In this document: piece after piece, positions 1 through 12,000 of the stretch
Layout: every line of letters starts with the position of its first letter
Position numbering within the stretch: position 1 is the first letter of the stretch
NCBI GenBank assembly: GCA_029964075.1
Contig: CM057148.1
Span: forward strand, 31,055,916-31,119,915
Length of the DNA: 64,000 bases
Direction of reading: 5' to 3'
Source of the DNA: Patiria pectinifera
Taxonomy: Eukaryota > Echinodermata > Asteroidea > Valvatida > Asterinidae
The notes under the pieces: generated by a model
What the model was told of the DNA's origin: nothing
Seen by the model: the letters and a program-made list of their open reading frames with translations, nothing else
Database searches by the model: none
Program-made: the position numbers and the translations under genes

Positions 1-833
1 GAATTGCAGGTTATGTGAGGGAACATGTATGCCATTGTTTCAAGTGTGTGGCTTCGAAGCCACCCACCCCGACTGTCCGCACACCGATGCGGCATTTGTT
101 GGCCTTCCGTCCTATGGAACGCCTAGCGGTCGATTTTCTCAAGTTGGATAGGGGTAAGGGAGGTTTTGAGGATGTCCTCATCATGACTGACGCCTTTACA
201 AAATATGCGTTGGCGGTCCCATGCAAGGACCAAACTGCACCCGTGGTGTCAAAGCTTTGCGGGATCATTGGATTTCACATTATGGTATCTGCCTCAGGTT
301 CATTCGGACAAGGGACGTAATTTTGAAGGGAAGTTAATTAGTGAACTCTGTAAGTTGTATGGGGTTAAAAAGACAAGAACTAGTCCATGCCATCCCCAAG
401 GCAACGGACAAACTGAGAGATTTAACAAGACCCTCTGCTCTCTTATAAGGTCCTTGGATGTTGAGGAACGTAAAAAGTGGCCTGAACTTCTCCCGCACAT
501 AGTATACATGTATAACTCGACACCGCACAGTGTGACAGGAGTGGCCCCTTGCACACTTTTGTTTGGTCGGCAACCAACAACTCCCTTAGATCACCGTGTG
601 GGAAATACAAGCAAGACTTCGGAGAAGAGTATGTCCATATGCAGGCAAAGTTTTTGAAACATGCCTATGAAATTGTCAAAGATCGTCTAATCAAGGCGGC
701 CGCTTCAAATAAGAGGCATCTGGATGCTAAATGTAAACCCACTCAGCCGTTGGTGGTAGGAAGTAGAGTCTTGATAAAGAATCTGGCTTTCAAGGGCAGG
801 CACAAACTGAGTGACCACTTTGAGATAAATTGA
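1..833 (+). pseudogene. Ty3/Gypsy-type retrotransposon integrase, decayed, cut by the window edge
   Basis: This is the 3' end of a retrotransposon pol gene, encoding the integrase that would insert the cDNA. The frame opens at the window edge with remains of the HHCC zinc-binding region (CHCFKC near base 35). The catalytic core follows, with the first Asp in LAVDFLKL (near 125-150), the second in HSDKGRNFE (near 297-325) and the Glu in QGNGQTERFNKT (near 400-432). A C-terminal part with VLIKNLAFKG ends at a TGA (831-833) that probably replaces a Trp codon. The coding sense jumps between three frames near 245, 285 and 615, so no functional integrase can be made. It lies 333 bases upstream of an intact SGNH-hydrolase ORF that may belong to the same element. 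Gypsy rather than BEL or retrovirus is inferred from the core motifs and is fairly safe. Confidence 0.85.
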
Positions 834-1166
834 GATGGGCCGCAGTTCCTCTGAGGATTAAGTATGCAGCATAGCAATGTCCTGTGTAATAAGTAAATGG
901 AGCTTTGCAGATGTGTCACAATTTACAAGTTATTGTTTCTTTGCTTTTGTAGAATTCCACAGATTTAAAGATCAAATAGGAGGCTGCCGCTCAGCGAATC
1001 TGGTGAAAACCACTCTAAAACCTTATCTGACCTGAACCTTCAGGAATTCTGAAGATTTGTAGTTACGAGTGTGCATTTGGATTTTTAAAAACTTCTTTGT
1101 TTGTATAGATTAGTATTTTTGTTTACAGATGAGGGTTTTTTTGGAATGTATTGTTGACTTAGAAAT
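834..1166. other. Spacer between integrase remnant and SGNH ORF
   Basis: No reading frame of note. The stretch after 960 still reads like the tail of a pol polyprotein in short pieces. An AT-rich segment precedes the ATG at 1167. Confidence 0.4.
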
Positions 1167-1766
1167 ATGTCAGATAAACGACATGTGTACGTATTCGGGC
1201 AATCGTTTCCCGCTCGGTTTTTGAGGTCGGCACGTAGAAGCCATCAAGCCGTGAGTCAGCTGATAAATGTTGATTTGCGGTATGATGTTTCTGTTGAAGG
1301 GCATCCGGGCCTAAGCTATAACAGAATCTTCAGTAGTGGGGATCACTACTTTAAGGAAATGAAACGTCATTCAGTGGATCTGTTGTGCATTGACCTCGGA
1401 TCAAATGATTTATGTGGGATAGGGGGTACTCCTGCTGTTGTTGTACAGGACACCCTTCGGTTTCTTACAATGTTAGAGGACCAAGGGGTGCATCCCAGTC
1501 ATCTCGTAATCCTGTCTGTGATTAGAAGGTCTCGTATTGACCGACCAGGACAAGTTTCAGTTACCACATTTAATCACAGGGTCAAACGATACAACGCCCT
1601 TTTGAACAAAGAGCTTGGAAAGCATCACCCAACGGTAAAGATGTACCATCAGCGAAAAACGAATCATCCTCAGTATATTTCAGGAGATGGGTGTCATCTC
1701 ACAGACGAAGGCCTCATTAGATATGGCAAGGGCCTCCGAGAGGTAATTTTCAGCTGCAAAGTTTAG
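1167..1766 (+). CDS. SGNH/GDSL-like hydrolase domain protein, probably retroelement-linked
   Basis: An intact 199-residue ORF. The block I nucleophile is seen in VFGQSFPARF near residue 10, where the usual GDS is GQS with the serine kept. Block III is IDLGSNDLC near residue 72, with the conserved Asn. The block V Asp/His pair is in DGCHLTDEG near residue 173. All parts of a Ser-His-Asp esterase triad are therefore present. There is no signal peptide. SGNH enzymes act on ester bonds of lipids or sugars, and such domains are known in proteins of some retrotransposons. It sits just downstream of a decayed Gypsy integrase, in the same orientation, and is much better preserved than that neighbour. 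It could be a 3' accessory ORF of that element or an independent domesticated or transported gene. The domain call is good; the role is unknown. Confidence 0.7.
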   Translation: MSDKRHVYVFGQSFPARFLRSARRSHQAVSQLINVDLRYDVSVEGHPGLSYNRIFSSGDHYFKEMKRHSVDLLCIDLGSNDLCGIGGTPAVVVQDTLRFLTMLEDQGVHPSHLVILSVIRRSRIDRPGQVSVTTFNHRVKRYNALLNKELGKHHPTVKMYHQRKTNHPQYISGDGCHLTDEGLIRYGKGLREVIFSCKV

Positions 1767-3468
1767 ACCCTTAATTATGTGGTGGGTGCCACTGATAGCT
1801 TATTATAATTGTTCAACTGAGGTTAAGTGGTGCTTGTTCTTCGGTCAATGCTGAAGAGTAAGGGGTCTTTATCACCCTGCACCTTTAGACAAGTAATTAT
1901 GGTTTTGTATTTAAATATTATCTATTAGGGAGAATGATGTACATTGTTATTAGTTGAGTTGTTTAAATCAGCAGCGAAGTAGCTGTCTACAGTGTATTGT
2001 TATAGGAGGAGAGGATTTCCTTAATATTTAAACTTTTGTTTTATATAAACATGGATATGTACTTTTATGATACCTTGAAATTGTTGACATCAAGACATGA
2101 CAAGGGTCTTCAAGAGAAAATTCTGTTGAAGTAGTACAGTATGCCAACTGACAACCAGATTTGCGAAATGTATTTAGTGATGTGTCTTTCACTTCAGGTT
2201 GAAACATCAGCAAAACAAATTGTAATATTTGGGGTGTTAAATGCAAACATTCACTCCCTGTCAAATGACTTTGAAATCAACATTTCTGGTCGATTCAGTG
2301 GTTTTGCTTATCTTTTGCTTATCTATCTTTTAAGTCGAAAGAAAAGGATGTTTACTCTAATTTCATAACGCAAGCTTTATTTACATTGGTTTACCTGTGT
2401 AGATTGCAACGATTATAGAGTTGTTACAATGGTAACGTAAATCAAGTTGTGGAAAATTATAATTCTGCTGGAAATCGGTATGAGAGTTGAACTGGAGGAA
2501 GATCAATGAAACTTAATTAAACCAAGTTTAATGGTTTTCAGAAAGTTTGTTAAGTGAATTTCGGATCATGCCAAGTTTTGACATAAAAAACTAACGGCTG
2601 ATGTCATTGCCGCTGAAGGAAAACGGCTGGGGTCTCAGGAATCTAAACCAGCTTAAGTTAATTCGAACTGGGACATCGATCTGAAAAAAAAGATTGTGTT
2701 TTATTTACATTCTTATGCCTTGCTATAGTTTCAGTTTGAAACTGTGCTGTTGAAGTTAATTTAAAACGTTGACCTTGGTATAAAAGTATGTTTTCCCAAG
2801 AGAAGGAAAATGATTGTTTACATGTGTGAATATCTAATATGATGATTTCCTGTGAAAAAAAATCTGGAATCAAAGGTAGGCTGAAACCATTCGAGGCCGC
2901 ATGGTTCGTAAAACAGGGAAAGTGTGGGAGAACGGGGTATTTTCCCCTTTAACACATTGAATTGTGTAGACTTCTCCGAGTTGTGTCCATACTTTTATGA
3001 AGTCCCTTTAATGTCAAGTACATGTACACTGTATGTAGGCAGATGCCACTTAACCCATGTAAACAACTCTATCCATTCTCAACCATTAGAATATACTACT
3101 TGCATTTGCAAGCTTTGGAAACCTTTTGCTCATTAAATGGGAAATTCAGCTTTACATAATTGTTATTAATTCTTCTTGAATAGTTTATGGGGCATATTAT
3201 AACTTTTGTTAATTAAAATAAACACTTAATAAGTGCGGAGTAATAAGTCCGCTCAGCTAGTACGAGTATGTAACAACTTTTCAGGGTTCTCACTCTCTCT
3301 CTCTGCTTTTCGCTGTCGATGGGCTGAAAGACGTGGAAATGATGAGATAATCAAGTACAAGATCAGTGAGTGCAGTCCAGAGTTGTTATTCCATCCCAAG
3401 GGTACACACCCTCAACCCCGAGGTGGAGTCCACACCCCCTCCCTGATAGGACACAACTAGATCCTATT
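1767..3468. other. Non-coding stretch after the SGNH ORF
   Basis: No convincing gene. A polypurine run AGGAGGAGAGGA at 2004-2015 could be the polypurine tract that precedes a 3' LTR, but I could not pair an LTR with a second copy. The rest is AT-rich with short chance ORFs. A CT microsatellite lies at about 3291-3305. Confidence 0.3.
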
Positions 3469-3499
3469 CCATGATACGAAAGCCCTGTAGTGCCATAGA

Positions 3500-3780
3500 G
3501 ATTTTTTTTTCTCGAAGTTCGTTTTTAGGAGATTTTTTTTTCTCGAAGTTCGTTTTTAGGAGATTTTTTTTCTCGAAGTTCGTTTTTAGGAGATTTTTTT
3601 TCTCGAAGTTCGTTTTTAGGAGATTTTTTTTCTCGAAGATTGTTTTTAGGAGATTTTTTTTCTCGAAGTTCGTTTTTAGGAGATTTTTTTTCTCGAAGTT
3701 CGTTTTTAGGAGATTTTTTTTCTCGAAGTTCGTTTTTAGGAGATTTTTTTTCTCGAAGTTCGTTTTTACGAGATACATTT
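3500..3780 (+). repeat. Left-arm tandem repeat, about 29-bp unit
   Basis: About ten near-identical copies of a unit with CTCGAAGTTCGTTTTTAGGAG followed by a T run, inside the foldback element. One copy has GATTGTTTTTAGG instead of GTTCGTTTTTAGG. Confidence 0.9.
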
Positions 3781-4623
3781 TACGGAGTTACGGAGCCCCT
3801 AAAGGGACATCCAAAATTATTTTTTTATCTGGTGCGCACGACATAATATCTCGTGCGCACGAGATAATTATCACGTGCGCACGACATATATCTCGTGCGC
3901 ACGACATAATATCTCGTGTGCACGACATACATCTCATGGAATGTCGGACACTTCGCCCCATTTCCACGTCGCCCCATGTCACTTCGCCCCTAACCACATC
4001 GCCCCATCCCCACTTCGCCCCAGCTTTTACATGTAAAAAAAATCTCATCTAAATGTATTTTATTGGCTTAAAAACAATTCCAACAGATTCACTAATTGCT
4101 AACCAACGGAAAGAATTAGCCCACCAATATTGACCAAATGAACAATTCATAACAAACCTCTCAAGCTATCACTCTCCCCTACCGAGAAAAAAAGCTTGAA
4201 GTTGAAGTAAAAGATCCAACTTTGTTCCCAACCCGGCTATACCAACCCGTCTCCCACTTATCTGAGAACGACAATACCAATCTACATGGGGCGAAGTGGG
4301 GATGGGGCTAAGTGGGGATGGGGCGAAGCGGGGATGGGGCGAAGTGGGGATAGGCGAAGCGGGGATGGGGCGAAGTGGAATTGGGGCGAAGTGAGGATGG
4401 GGGCGAAGTGGTTAGGGGCGAAGTGACATGGGGCGACGTGGAAATGGGGCGGAGCGTCCGACACCCATCTCATGCGCACGAGATATTATGTCGTGCGCAC
4501 GAGATATTATGTCGTGCGCACGAGATAATTATGTCGTGCGCACGAGATATTATGTCGTGCGCACGAGATAAGAAAATAATTTTGGATGTCCTTTTAGGGG
4601 CTCCGTAACTTTAACTCCGTAAA

Positions 4624-4870
4624 ATATATCTCATAAAAACGAACTTCGAGAAAATGTATCTCATAAAAACGAACTTCGAGAAAATGTATCTCCTAAAAAC
4701 GAACTTCGAGAAAAAAAATCTCCTAAAAACGAACTTCGAGAAAAAAAATCTCCTAAAAACGAACTTCGAGAAAAAAAATCTCCTAAAAACGAACTTCGAG
4801 AAAAAAAATCTCCTAAAAACGAACTTCGAGAAAAAAAATCTCCTAAAAACGAACTTCGAGAAAAAAATCT
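4624..4870 (-). repeat. Right-arm tandem repeat, inverted copy of the left arm
   Basis: About eight copies of the same roughly 29-bp unit in inverse orientation. The two outer copies next to the centre have ATAAAAACG instead of CTAAAAACG, showing independent drift of the arms. Confidence 0.9.
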
Positions 4871-5294
4871 CTATGGCACTACAGGGCTTTCGTACCATGA
4901 CATAAATACACGTACATCAAAAACAAACACCATGGCCTCAAACTGAAAATGATGATCAGTTTTCCTTTCGAAATGATCGTGTTGTAGTTTGTTTTATTAC
5001 TCTTACTTTCATTGTAAAATTAAATATTTATTCAAAGGGCTGTCTTCAATCATATTACATCAGGTAAGCAACTGCAGAGAATCTCAGTATTGATTTCGTT
5101 ATACAATTTGTTTGCATACATTAAGTTTCCTCTTGTTTATCACAATTACATGTATGTGTAACTGAAATCAGGAAGACACGTGAAGTGAATTCGTCATACA
5201 ATAAATTTTCGTTTTCATGTAGGACATGTGGCAAATGCGTTAAAACATACTGTAAAGGAACTTCAACTTTCATTTGCAATCTATCTCCTGAAAC

Positions 5295-5349
5295 ATGGAC
5301 TCGCTCTCTATTCTGGCAATAGTTGTACTCTGTGTGCGAGCTTCCAACG
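5295..5349 (+). CDS. Ig receptor exon 1: signal peptide
   Basis: The ATG is the first in frame, with a TGA two codons upstream (TGA AAC ATG). It encodes 18 codons plus one base, reading MDSLSILAIVVLCVRASN, a typical hydrophobic signal peptide with a small-residue region before the likely cleavage site. The donor GGTAAG starts at 5350. Phase 1 matches the next exon. No clear TATA box is visible upstream, so the transcription start is unknown. Confidence 0.8.
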
Positions 5350-8140
5350 GTAAGATTTTCTATTGCAATAATCAGGTGACTTATTATGTAAGGCGAAAAT
5401 ATCATTTGGATTAGATGTGTGTCTCTGTCGTTTAAACGGTTAAAACACCCATTATTAAAGATAAATGTAATGTAATGTAATGCTTTCTGCGTGATTTAAT
5501 TATTTTATTATGCGCTTCAGAAGGGACAGATTATATTTCTACATGTTCCATTAGGGAGACACGTTATCGTAATTTCTTCGATAATAGTTAGACACCGGTC
5601 ATTAGGGAGACACATAACTGTCTCCATAATGGCACAGCCCCTCTTTAGAAGCAAAATTTTAGTGTCGCAATTAGGTTATATTTGTTGCTGGTAGTCTAAG
5701 TAGTAAACATACCGAAATTCGTGGAAAAAAGAAATGGGGAATATTTTGTTTATGCACAAGTCTATGGGAAAGTTTCCCTAATGACCCATTGCCGGTCATT
5801 GGGTCATAATTATGATTATTATAGTTATTTTATTTTATTTTTATTTTATTTTTTTTTGGGGGGGGGGGGCAATTTAATACGGGCAGAGCCATTGTGTTTA
5901 TTTAACGAATAGTAAAAAATAGAAATTGGATCTTTTGCACCGCCACCTAACACCAACCTACTTGACATTCTTGTAAACACAATTCTTACTTGTACAGTTT
6001 TTATTTGGTTTTTTCTTCTCAAGTTTTGTTTGCAACTGAAGAAGGGCCGGTCGTTCGGCAAAAGAGAAATGAATTAAAATGTGCAACACCTAAATCCTTA
6101 CCGTAATTACGTAGCAAAAAAGCTCATATTTGCTCACTGCCGTGCACGATCTGCTCTTTTAAGAAAACTTCAGGAAAATTTAACTTGAAAGTTTTTCCGA
6201 CTTTCCGAACTAATTTCGTTCAAATTATTTGTACGTTGAGCAAATTTAATCCAATTGAATAATGCAAATAATTGTCTCAGTTAACAAAGTGTCCACATGC
6301 CTTACATAATGAACTATGTGCTGTACAACAATAAATATGTCTGGTGATTGTCTACACTGAAGCTTAACCATATTCGGGATATCCTATCAAGGAGTTTAGA
6401 TTCTACAGATGTAGATACATGGCTCTAAGTATCTCCTAAAGGTCTCTTGGTTATTTTAATTCAATCATGTTTTTTGATAAAAAAATAGTCACTTTTGGGA
6501 TAAACGCATGATCATATATACCTTTAACTTAAAGTATGCCAATGCGTATTGTCTATTCTTTTGTTTAATGTGATGAGATTATGATAGGTTGATTGCACTA
6601 AACAAAATAATTAAGCAATCTTTGGCAATATGTAGTTGACTAACATATTTATTTACATGCCCAATGCAGCTCACTAACGTTATGGCTTCAGGACAGCCAT
6701 CAGAAAACAACAAAGGTATCCGTGATTATGACAGGGACATTTTTTCAGGGATTTCTTTTCTCTCTAATTTTTTTTGGGGGGGAGGGGTTGGACTTTTTGA
6801 TTTTTGGTTAATGAAGGTTAAACACGGTCGGCGGTCAATAAAAGGTGTTTTTGTTGCTGGGTTGGGAGCCAAATAAGAACCAAGTAATGTATATTTTAAA
6901 AAAAAAATAGATTCAAATCAAGGAATGACGATTGAATACCAGGATAAACCAGGTTCCTTCTCTGTTCAGCTTGAGACAGAAGTTCTCTTTAATCACACTT
7001 TACGCTCGCGATTTGTTAGAGACGCAACACTTCAAATGTGCATCGTAATACCTTTTTGTATAAATTGGGACCATCTCATACATGCTGGCAAGAACGAGAG
7101 GCCAAGGAAACAGTAAGTGTTGCCGATTACCATTCTAATTTACGTGGTTTTTTGTTCACGTAAAACTGGACAAATATTTGGATATGCCAAAAAGACCTGC
7201 CAAAAAAACAATCGGCAATTGTATTCACACGTCTCCCATACCCGCAGCATTTGTGTTGGGTCCCATTAGAAATGATTAGCTAAAGAAATGCGAGTATTAT
7301 AGGCTGTTTATATTTCCGGGCTCAAATATCTACAACTAAACTTGTTGAAGTATGACCGACGCACATTGCCGATAGTTTGCCTGATACAATTACCGTCAAT
7401 ACAATAATTCGACGAGAGTCTATAAAAGGGCAATGGGTGTTACTGTCATCGGGTAGGGCATAATATATGCAACAATGAAACCGTAACTCAAGGGTTTTAA
7501 ACAGTGTGATTTCAGTGGTCGTGTGACGTGGCGTTTATACAATTAGCAAGATAATATTGGGTAGCATATGACTCATAACATATGTAATTCAAATTTAATA
7601 AACAAGAAATTCTTCATTTTCATTTTGTATAAAGGGAAACTGTGATTAAACTTAATTGAACACATCTCTTCATGCATTCAATTCATTCAAACTGGTTATT
7701 AATTAAAATAAATCATGTCTCGCAGTCACGGGCTGTTTGGACCATTTTTCCAATAATAATGGGAAACCTATAAATTCAATTAATATAATAAAATATTAAA
7801 GTGTTCCAGATTAAACTTACATAACGCCATTACAAGGCAAAAAAACTTATCTCACTGATTGCTATAATAGGGCGAATTTCCTATAGACTTTGTGCACAGA
7901 CGTGAAATGTTATCTAACCCAAATGTACCTTATCCAACCTCCACGAATTTCGGTATACATATCTTTTGGATCACGGGGAACCGATCTAGACGGTTTGTGA
8001 CAATAAAATCGTTCTCCTTAGTGTTTGCCCTCTTATAATAGCAATAATAAGCAAATCTGTATTCAGTAGCTTACCACAAATAGTTCCCCTGAACTTTAAT
8101 ATACAAATACAACAAGGTTTGTGGGGAAAAAGTGAAAATT
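5350..8140. other. Intron 1, first part: no gene seen
   Basis: AT-rich intronic sequence with homopolymer tracts (T/G run near 5840-5870, T/G run near 6770). Short ORFs are unsupported. No clear mobile element boundary was found. Confidence 0.5.
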
Positions 8141-8512
8141 ATAACACCTCACCCGCAGATTCTGTGTCTTGATTGGCCGAGAGCGGGTCACATGATACTT
8201 TCTATGTTTGTTATCTTTCTGTGCACGGCCAAAAATACTATACCCGTAGCAACGGAAGTACTATACCATAAGCAACAAAAGTACTATTTCCACGGCGCGG
8301 TATTTGTGTGCAAATGCAGGCTGGTGTGCGCGTTGCGCGTTTTGTTCCAAAGAGCGCGCGCCACAGAGTTGGGTTCAAACAGTTTCCCGAAAGGGGTAGT
8401 TTGGAAGAGAGAAATACATTTTCCACCAATTTTGTATTGAAATTGAAGTTTATTTCAACTGTGTTCAGATTTAAATAATTCAAAATATTAAAACAAAGCA
8501 GAATCTGTGGGT
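8140..8512. mobile_element. Short inverted-repeat element (MITE-like)
   Basis: The left end reads CACCTCACCCGCAGATTCTG (about 8145) and the right end CAGAATCTGTGGGTGA (about 8499) is its near-inverse. A third related end is at 62365-62402, in opposite orientation, where similarity extends to GCCGAGAGCG. The interior is CpG-rich (GCGCGCG near 8355). Target duplication is not clear. Confidence 0.5.
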
Positions 8513-8540
8513 GAATCCCTTTAGGAAAATGCCTCGGTGT

Positions 8541-9085
8541 CACCACAGTGTGGTCTCTGTGTGGTCATAGTGTGAACACTATGACCACTTTGAGAACACA
8601 CTATGAACACACAGTGATCCTTTCACACTGTGAATCGCCACTGTGTGAACAAACTGTGAACTCACCGTGATTTGTCACAGTGTTGATCCACAGTGAGACC
8701 ACACTGTGAAAACACCCAGGCAAGTTCACACTGTGAATCGTCACTGTGAGAACACACTGTGAACTCACCGTGTTTTTGTCACAGTGTTGGTCCACATTTA
8801 GAACACACTGTGAACACACTGTGACAGGTTCACACTGTGAACCGCCACTGTGTGACCACACTGTGGACTCTTTGTGATTTTGTCACAGTGTTGGTCCATA
8901 TTGAGAACACACTGTGAACACACTGTGACAGGTTCACACTGTGAATCGCCACTGTGTGAACACAATGTGAACTCACCGTGTTAATTTCACAGTGTTGGTC
9001 CACTGAGAACACTGTGAAAACACTGTGACATTTTCACATTGTAAACCGCCACGTGTGAACACACTGTGGACTCGCCGTGACTTTA
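8541..9085. repeat. CACTGTG-rich palindromic tandem repeat, period about 100 bp
   Basis: About five degenerate copies marked by TTCACACTGTGAATCGCCAC near 8629, 8727, 8830, 8936 and 9034. Within each copy the words CACACTGTGA and TCACAGTGT recur on both strands, so the DNA can fold on itself many times. The apparent ORFs here are repeat translations. Confidence 0.85.
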
Positions 9086-12000
9086 AATAACATTGAAACA
9101 AAATTCTATGTTCAGAATTGCTGCTATCGCACCAGAATCTTTAGATCTTATTGAAAAATGTATATATTTATTTTAAAAAAAAAACTTTGTTTTTAATGCA
9201 TCTTGAAATTGCGTAACCCTCACAGTTAATTTTTGTCAGTTGTGGAATGTTGTATCGACATACATGTAACATTTCGAAGTGCAAACATCGTGTCAGGAAA
9301 AAATAATAACTTGTGGCCTTTTTACAGAAAAATCTATCAAAAGCCGCGAGTTTGTGTGCAAGCATGCCAAAACAGTGACGCTAACCAATCATATGACGCG
9401 TAATATGCAACAGCATCCTAGGTTGTAAGGCGCTGACCAATCAGAGTACGCTCTTTGAATTTACAATCGCGCGCCAGGCCTGGCTACCGTTGACCTTGCT
9501 TCGCCAACCGCCATGACAGTACTGCTGCGTGTGTCATGTGTGTTCCAGCAACGTGCAATCGCCGTCGTTTTACTGAAATATCAGGTAAGATTTTGCCATT
9601 AAACTTCGTTGTTATTGTTATGATGTGTCTTAGACAAACCTGGATTTAATTCGCAGCATTTTTCTGATAAATTTCATTCGATTTCTCCGCTAAACGATAG
9701 ACAAAATATTGACACATGTACACGTACTGTACATGTACACACACAGAATCACGCACGCAGTAGGCTATACATGTATGCACCATACACAACAGACGGGTGA
9801 CTCGAAAGGGTTCGTGTCATTTGAAATGCTCTGGAGTCTGGGTACAGTGCGATAACCATCGCGTATAGTAGTACATGTACATGTAGCTGTCGTGAATTTG
9901 GTGATTTTATTCCTTTACTTGTAGCACTATATTGTGCTAAAAAAAGTTTAATATAAGGTAAAGACTAAAGTTCTTGTTTTTTTTATTCTGGAAGCTTAGA
10001 GTCCAGTATGTGGCAAAACAATTGCGGCAGGGCTATACGCAAGCACATGTTAACTTTTCCTCGACACTATCATGAATAGCCCTACATCCAAACCAGACTG
10101 AAATCGTGAGTGCATAAAAACGTGCAAAATTACTACTGACGTTTTTTTACTCACCATTCGGCTAATTAATGCCCACACAACACATACATCAAAATGCTTA
10201 AGTTGCAAGCATGTCACCTGCAAAATTTGAGACTTTAAATCCAATTGTAAGGCAAGTTTTTGACAGGTCAAAAACCATCCACGTCATTCTCCATGCTTTA
10301 GAAATGGTGGTGTGATTCCCAAGGTATTCTGGGTAGGTGTAGGAAGAGCCTTGCAGCTTACTTGTTTTTTGATCGATGGCCAAATGAACATAGCGCCCTC
10401 TGTTAAAAAATGAAACATTCTGCATTCACTCAAATCAACGAGAGGGCGCTGTTTTATTTACACGATGAAATTTTTTTAGCTGAGGGGTCTTTTTGCACAA
10501 TGCATTGCACTACACATCAATGTGATGTTTTGCGTTTGGATTTCGATAACTCCCTGCAAAATTAGAATTAAACGCTGAATTGTTGGTGATGCAATGCTCA
10601 CAACAGCAACTTTGCAGGGCAGAAGTTTCGGGGATTATTGAAGAAACTGTAGTGAGTTAGAAGCTTGCACATTTGATTCACACTGGTTTTATTATGCAGC
10701 ACAAACTTTTGGATACCTTAAGTTTTGGGACTCTCATACACAGTATTGAGAGTCCCAAATTTTCGGACTACATCCAAACATGACCCAAACTTATGGACAT
10801 TTCTGAGTACTGCTGTAGAAGTATAATTATTTACGCTGTGGCTATCGTTACGGCAGCTGTGACGTGACTTTCAACTACCATGACTGCTAAGTGCTATCGT
10901 TACGGAACTGCCTGGTTCTCTGCGTTATAGCATTCAACGTCCGATCTTGAAGAATATTGGGCATCTGTAAATATGATGTTCGTTTGCATTGTTTTTTTAC
11001 AAGGCCGTAAAAGTAGTAATGATTACTAATATACATGAAGTATTTGAAAATGGCGTTACAGCTGTCGTAACGATATTGATAATATTATAACAACTTGCGT
11101 TTACGTTTGTTTTGTTTGGTTTACCCATGCTTACAGTCTGCCTGTATCTTTTTTCCCTGATGCCTGGATCTTTATCTGTTGTGGATTTGTTTTAACTTGT
11201 ACCACCATGTTTATATCCTTCTTGTCATGTTTGATCTTGAGAATAAGACATTTTTGTTCTCATCCAAGACCAATAGAATGGGCTCATGACCAAGTGATTG
11301 AAGACAGTTCATCAATGATTGCCAGAGTCAGAGTGGAACCTGAAGACAGCAGGTGACGGGACAAATATGTCTTTTCAATTAAAACAGGTACATATACACG
11401 TACATGTATTTAAATCTGTCAGATTTAAACATTTGGCAGATTGTTCTGGTTTTAATGCAAATTCTGAACCCCCCCCCCCTCAAAAAAATATATATACTGG
11501 TGTAATGTACGTTCGCCTGTAAAATAAATTGTTGCTGTGGCACACACAGGATCTGCCCCTATATTTCGTGTGACAAGGAAAGGACATTGGCAGGCCAGAC
11601 ACTGCACACAAAAAGCACTTTTGAAAACAATCGACTTGAAAGTTTCGTGCTGCCATTTTTTGATTAAAAATCACTTGTAATTGAATTTGAAGGATGACAT
11701 TTGTTGATAATTGGAATAATTTTGGAAAGTTTTAAGTCAAAATATTACTTATTTGTACAGATATTTCAAAGTTAATGCTAAAGTTTTTTTACCGGGAACA
11801 TCCCATTCCTTAAACGTGCGCTTCAGCTGCATGTGAAATCCTTACGTCCTTTTGCCGGGAACAAAATTGGCCTTTCGCACATCAATAGTACATACACATT
11901 CTTTTGCCGGGCAGAAATAGTGAAAATCCTCCTTCCATCCTTTGTTTACTGTTAATTACGTCAAATGACGTAGCTCCTCGAGACAATATATATATATCAA

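Larger units (their letters stand above)
3475..4894. mobile_element. Foldback DNA transposon, non-autonomous, with 6-bp target duplication
   Basis: A 1,420-bp element whose ends are inverted copies starting TACGAAAGCCCTGTAGTGCC. It is flanked on both sides by CCATGA (3469-3474 and 4895-4900), a 6-bp target duplication. Each arm consists of tandem copies of a roughly 29-bp unit containing CTCGAAGTTCGTTTTTAGGAG. Next come palindromic CGTGCGCACGA units and then CTTCGCCCC-type repeats. A unique AT-rich centre (about 4030-4280) separates the arms. There is no transposase. The apparent long ORFs on both strands are translations of the repeats. Confidence 0.85.

Noticed and set aside
3464..4905. Long ORFs on both strands with repeated FSKFVFRRF or KTNFEKKNLL
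   Set aside because: They are translations of the 29-bp tandem repeat in the foldback arms.
6669..6714. Exon-like segment after ATGCCCAATGCAG and before GTATCC
   Set aside because: 46 nt long; placed between Ig exons 1 and 2 it gives an in-frame TAA and breaks the phase.
9512..9583. ATG followed by 24 codons and a good donor, possible first exon
   Set aside because: No signal peptide and no downstream acceptor that continues the frame; kept only as a note.
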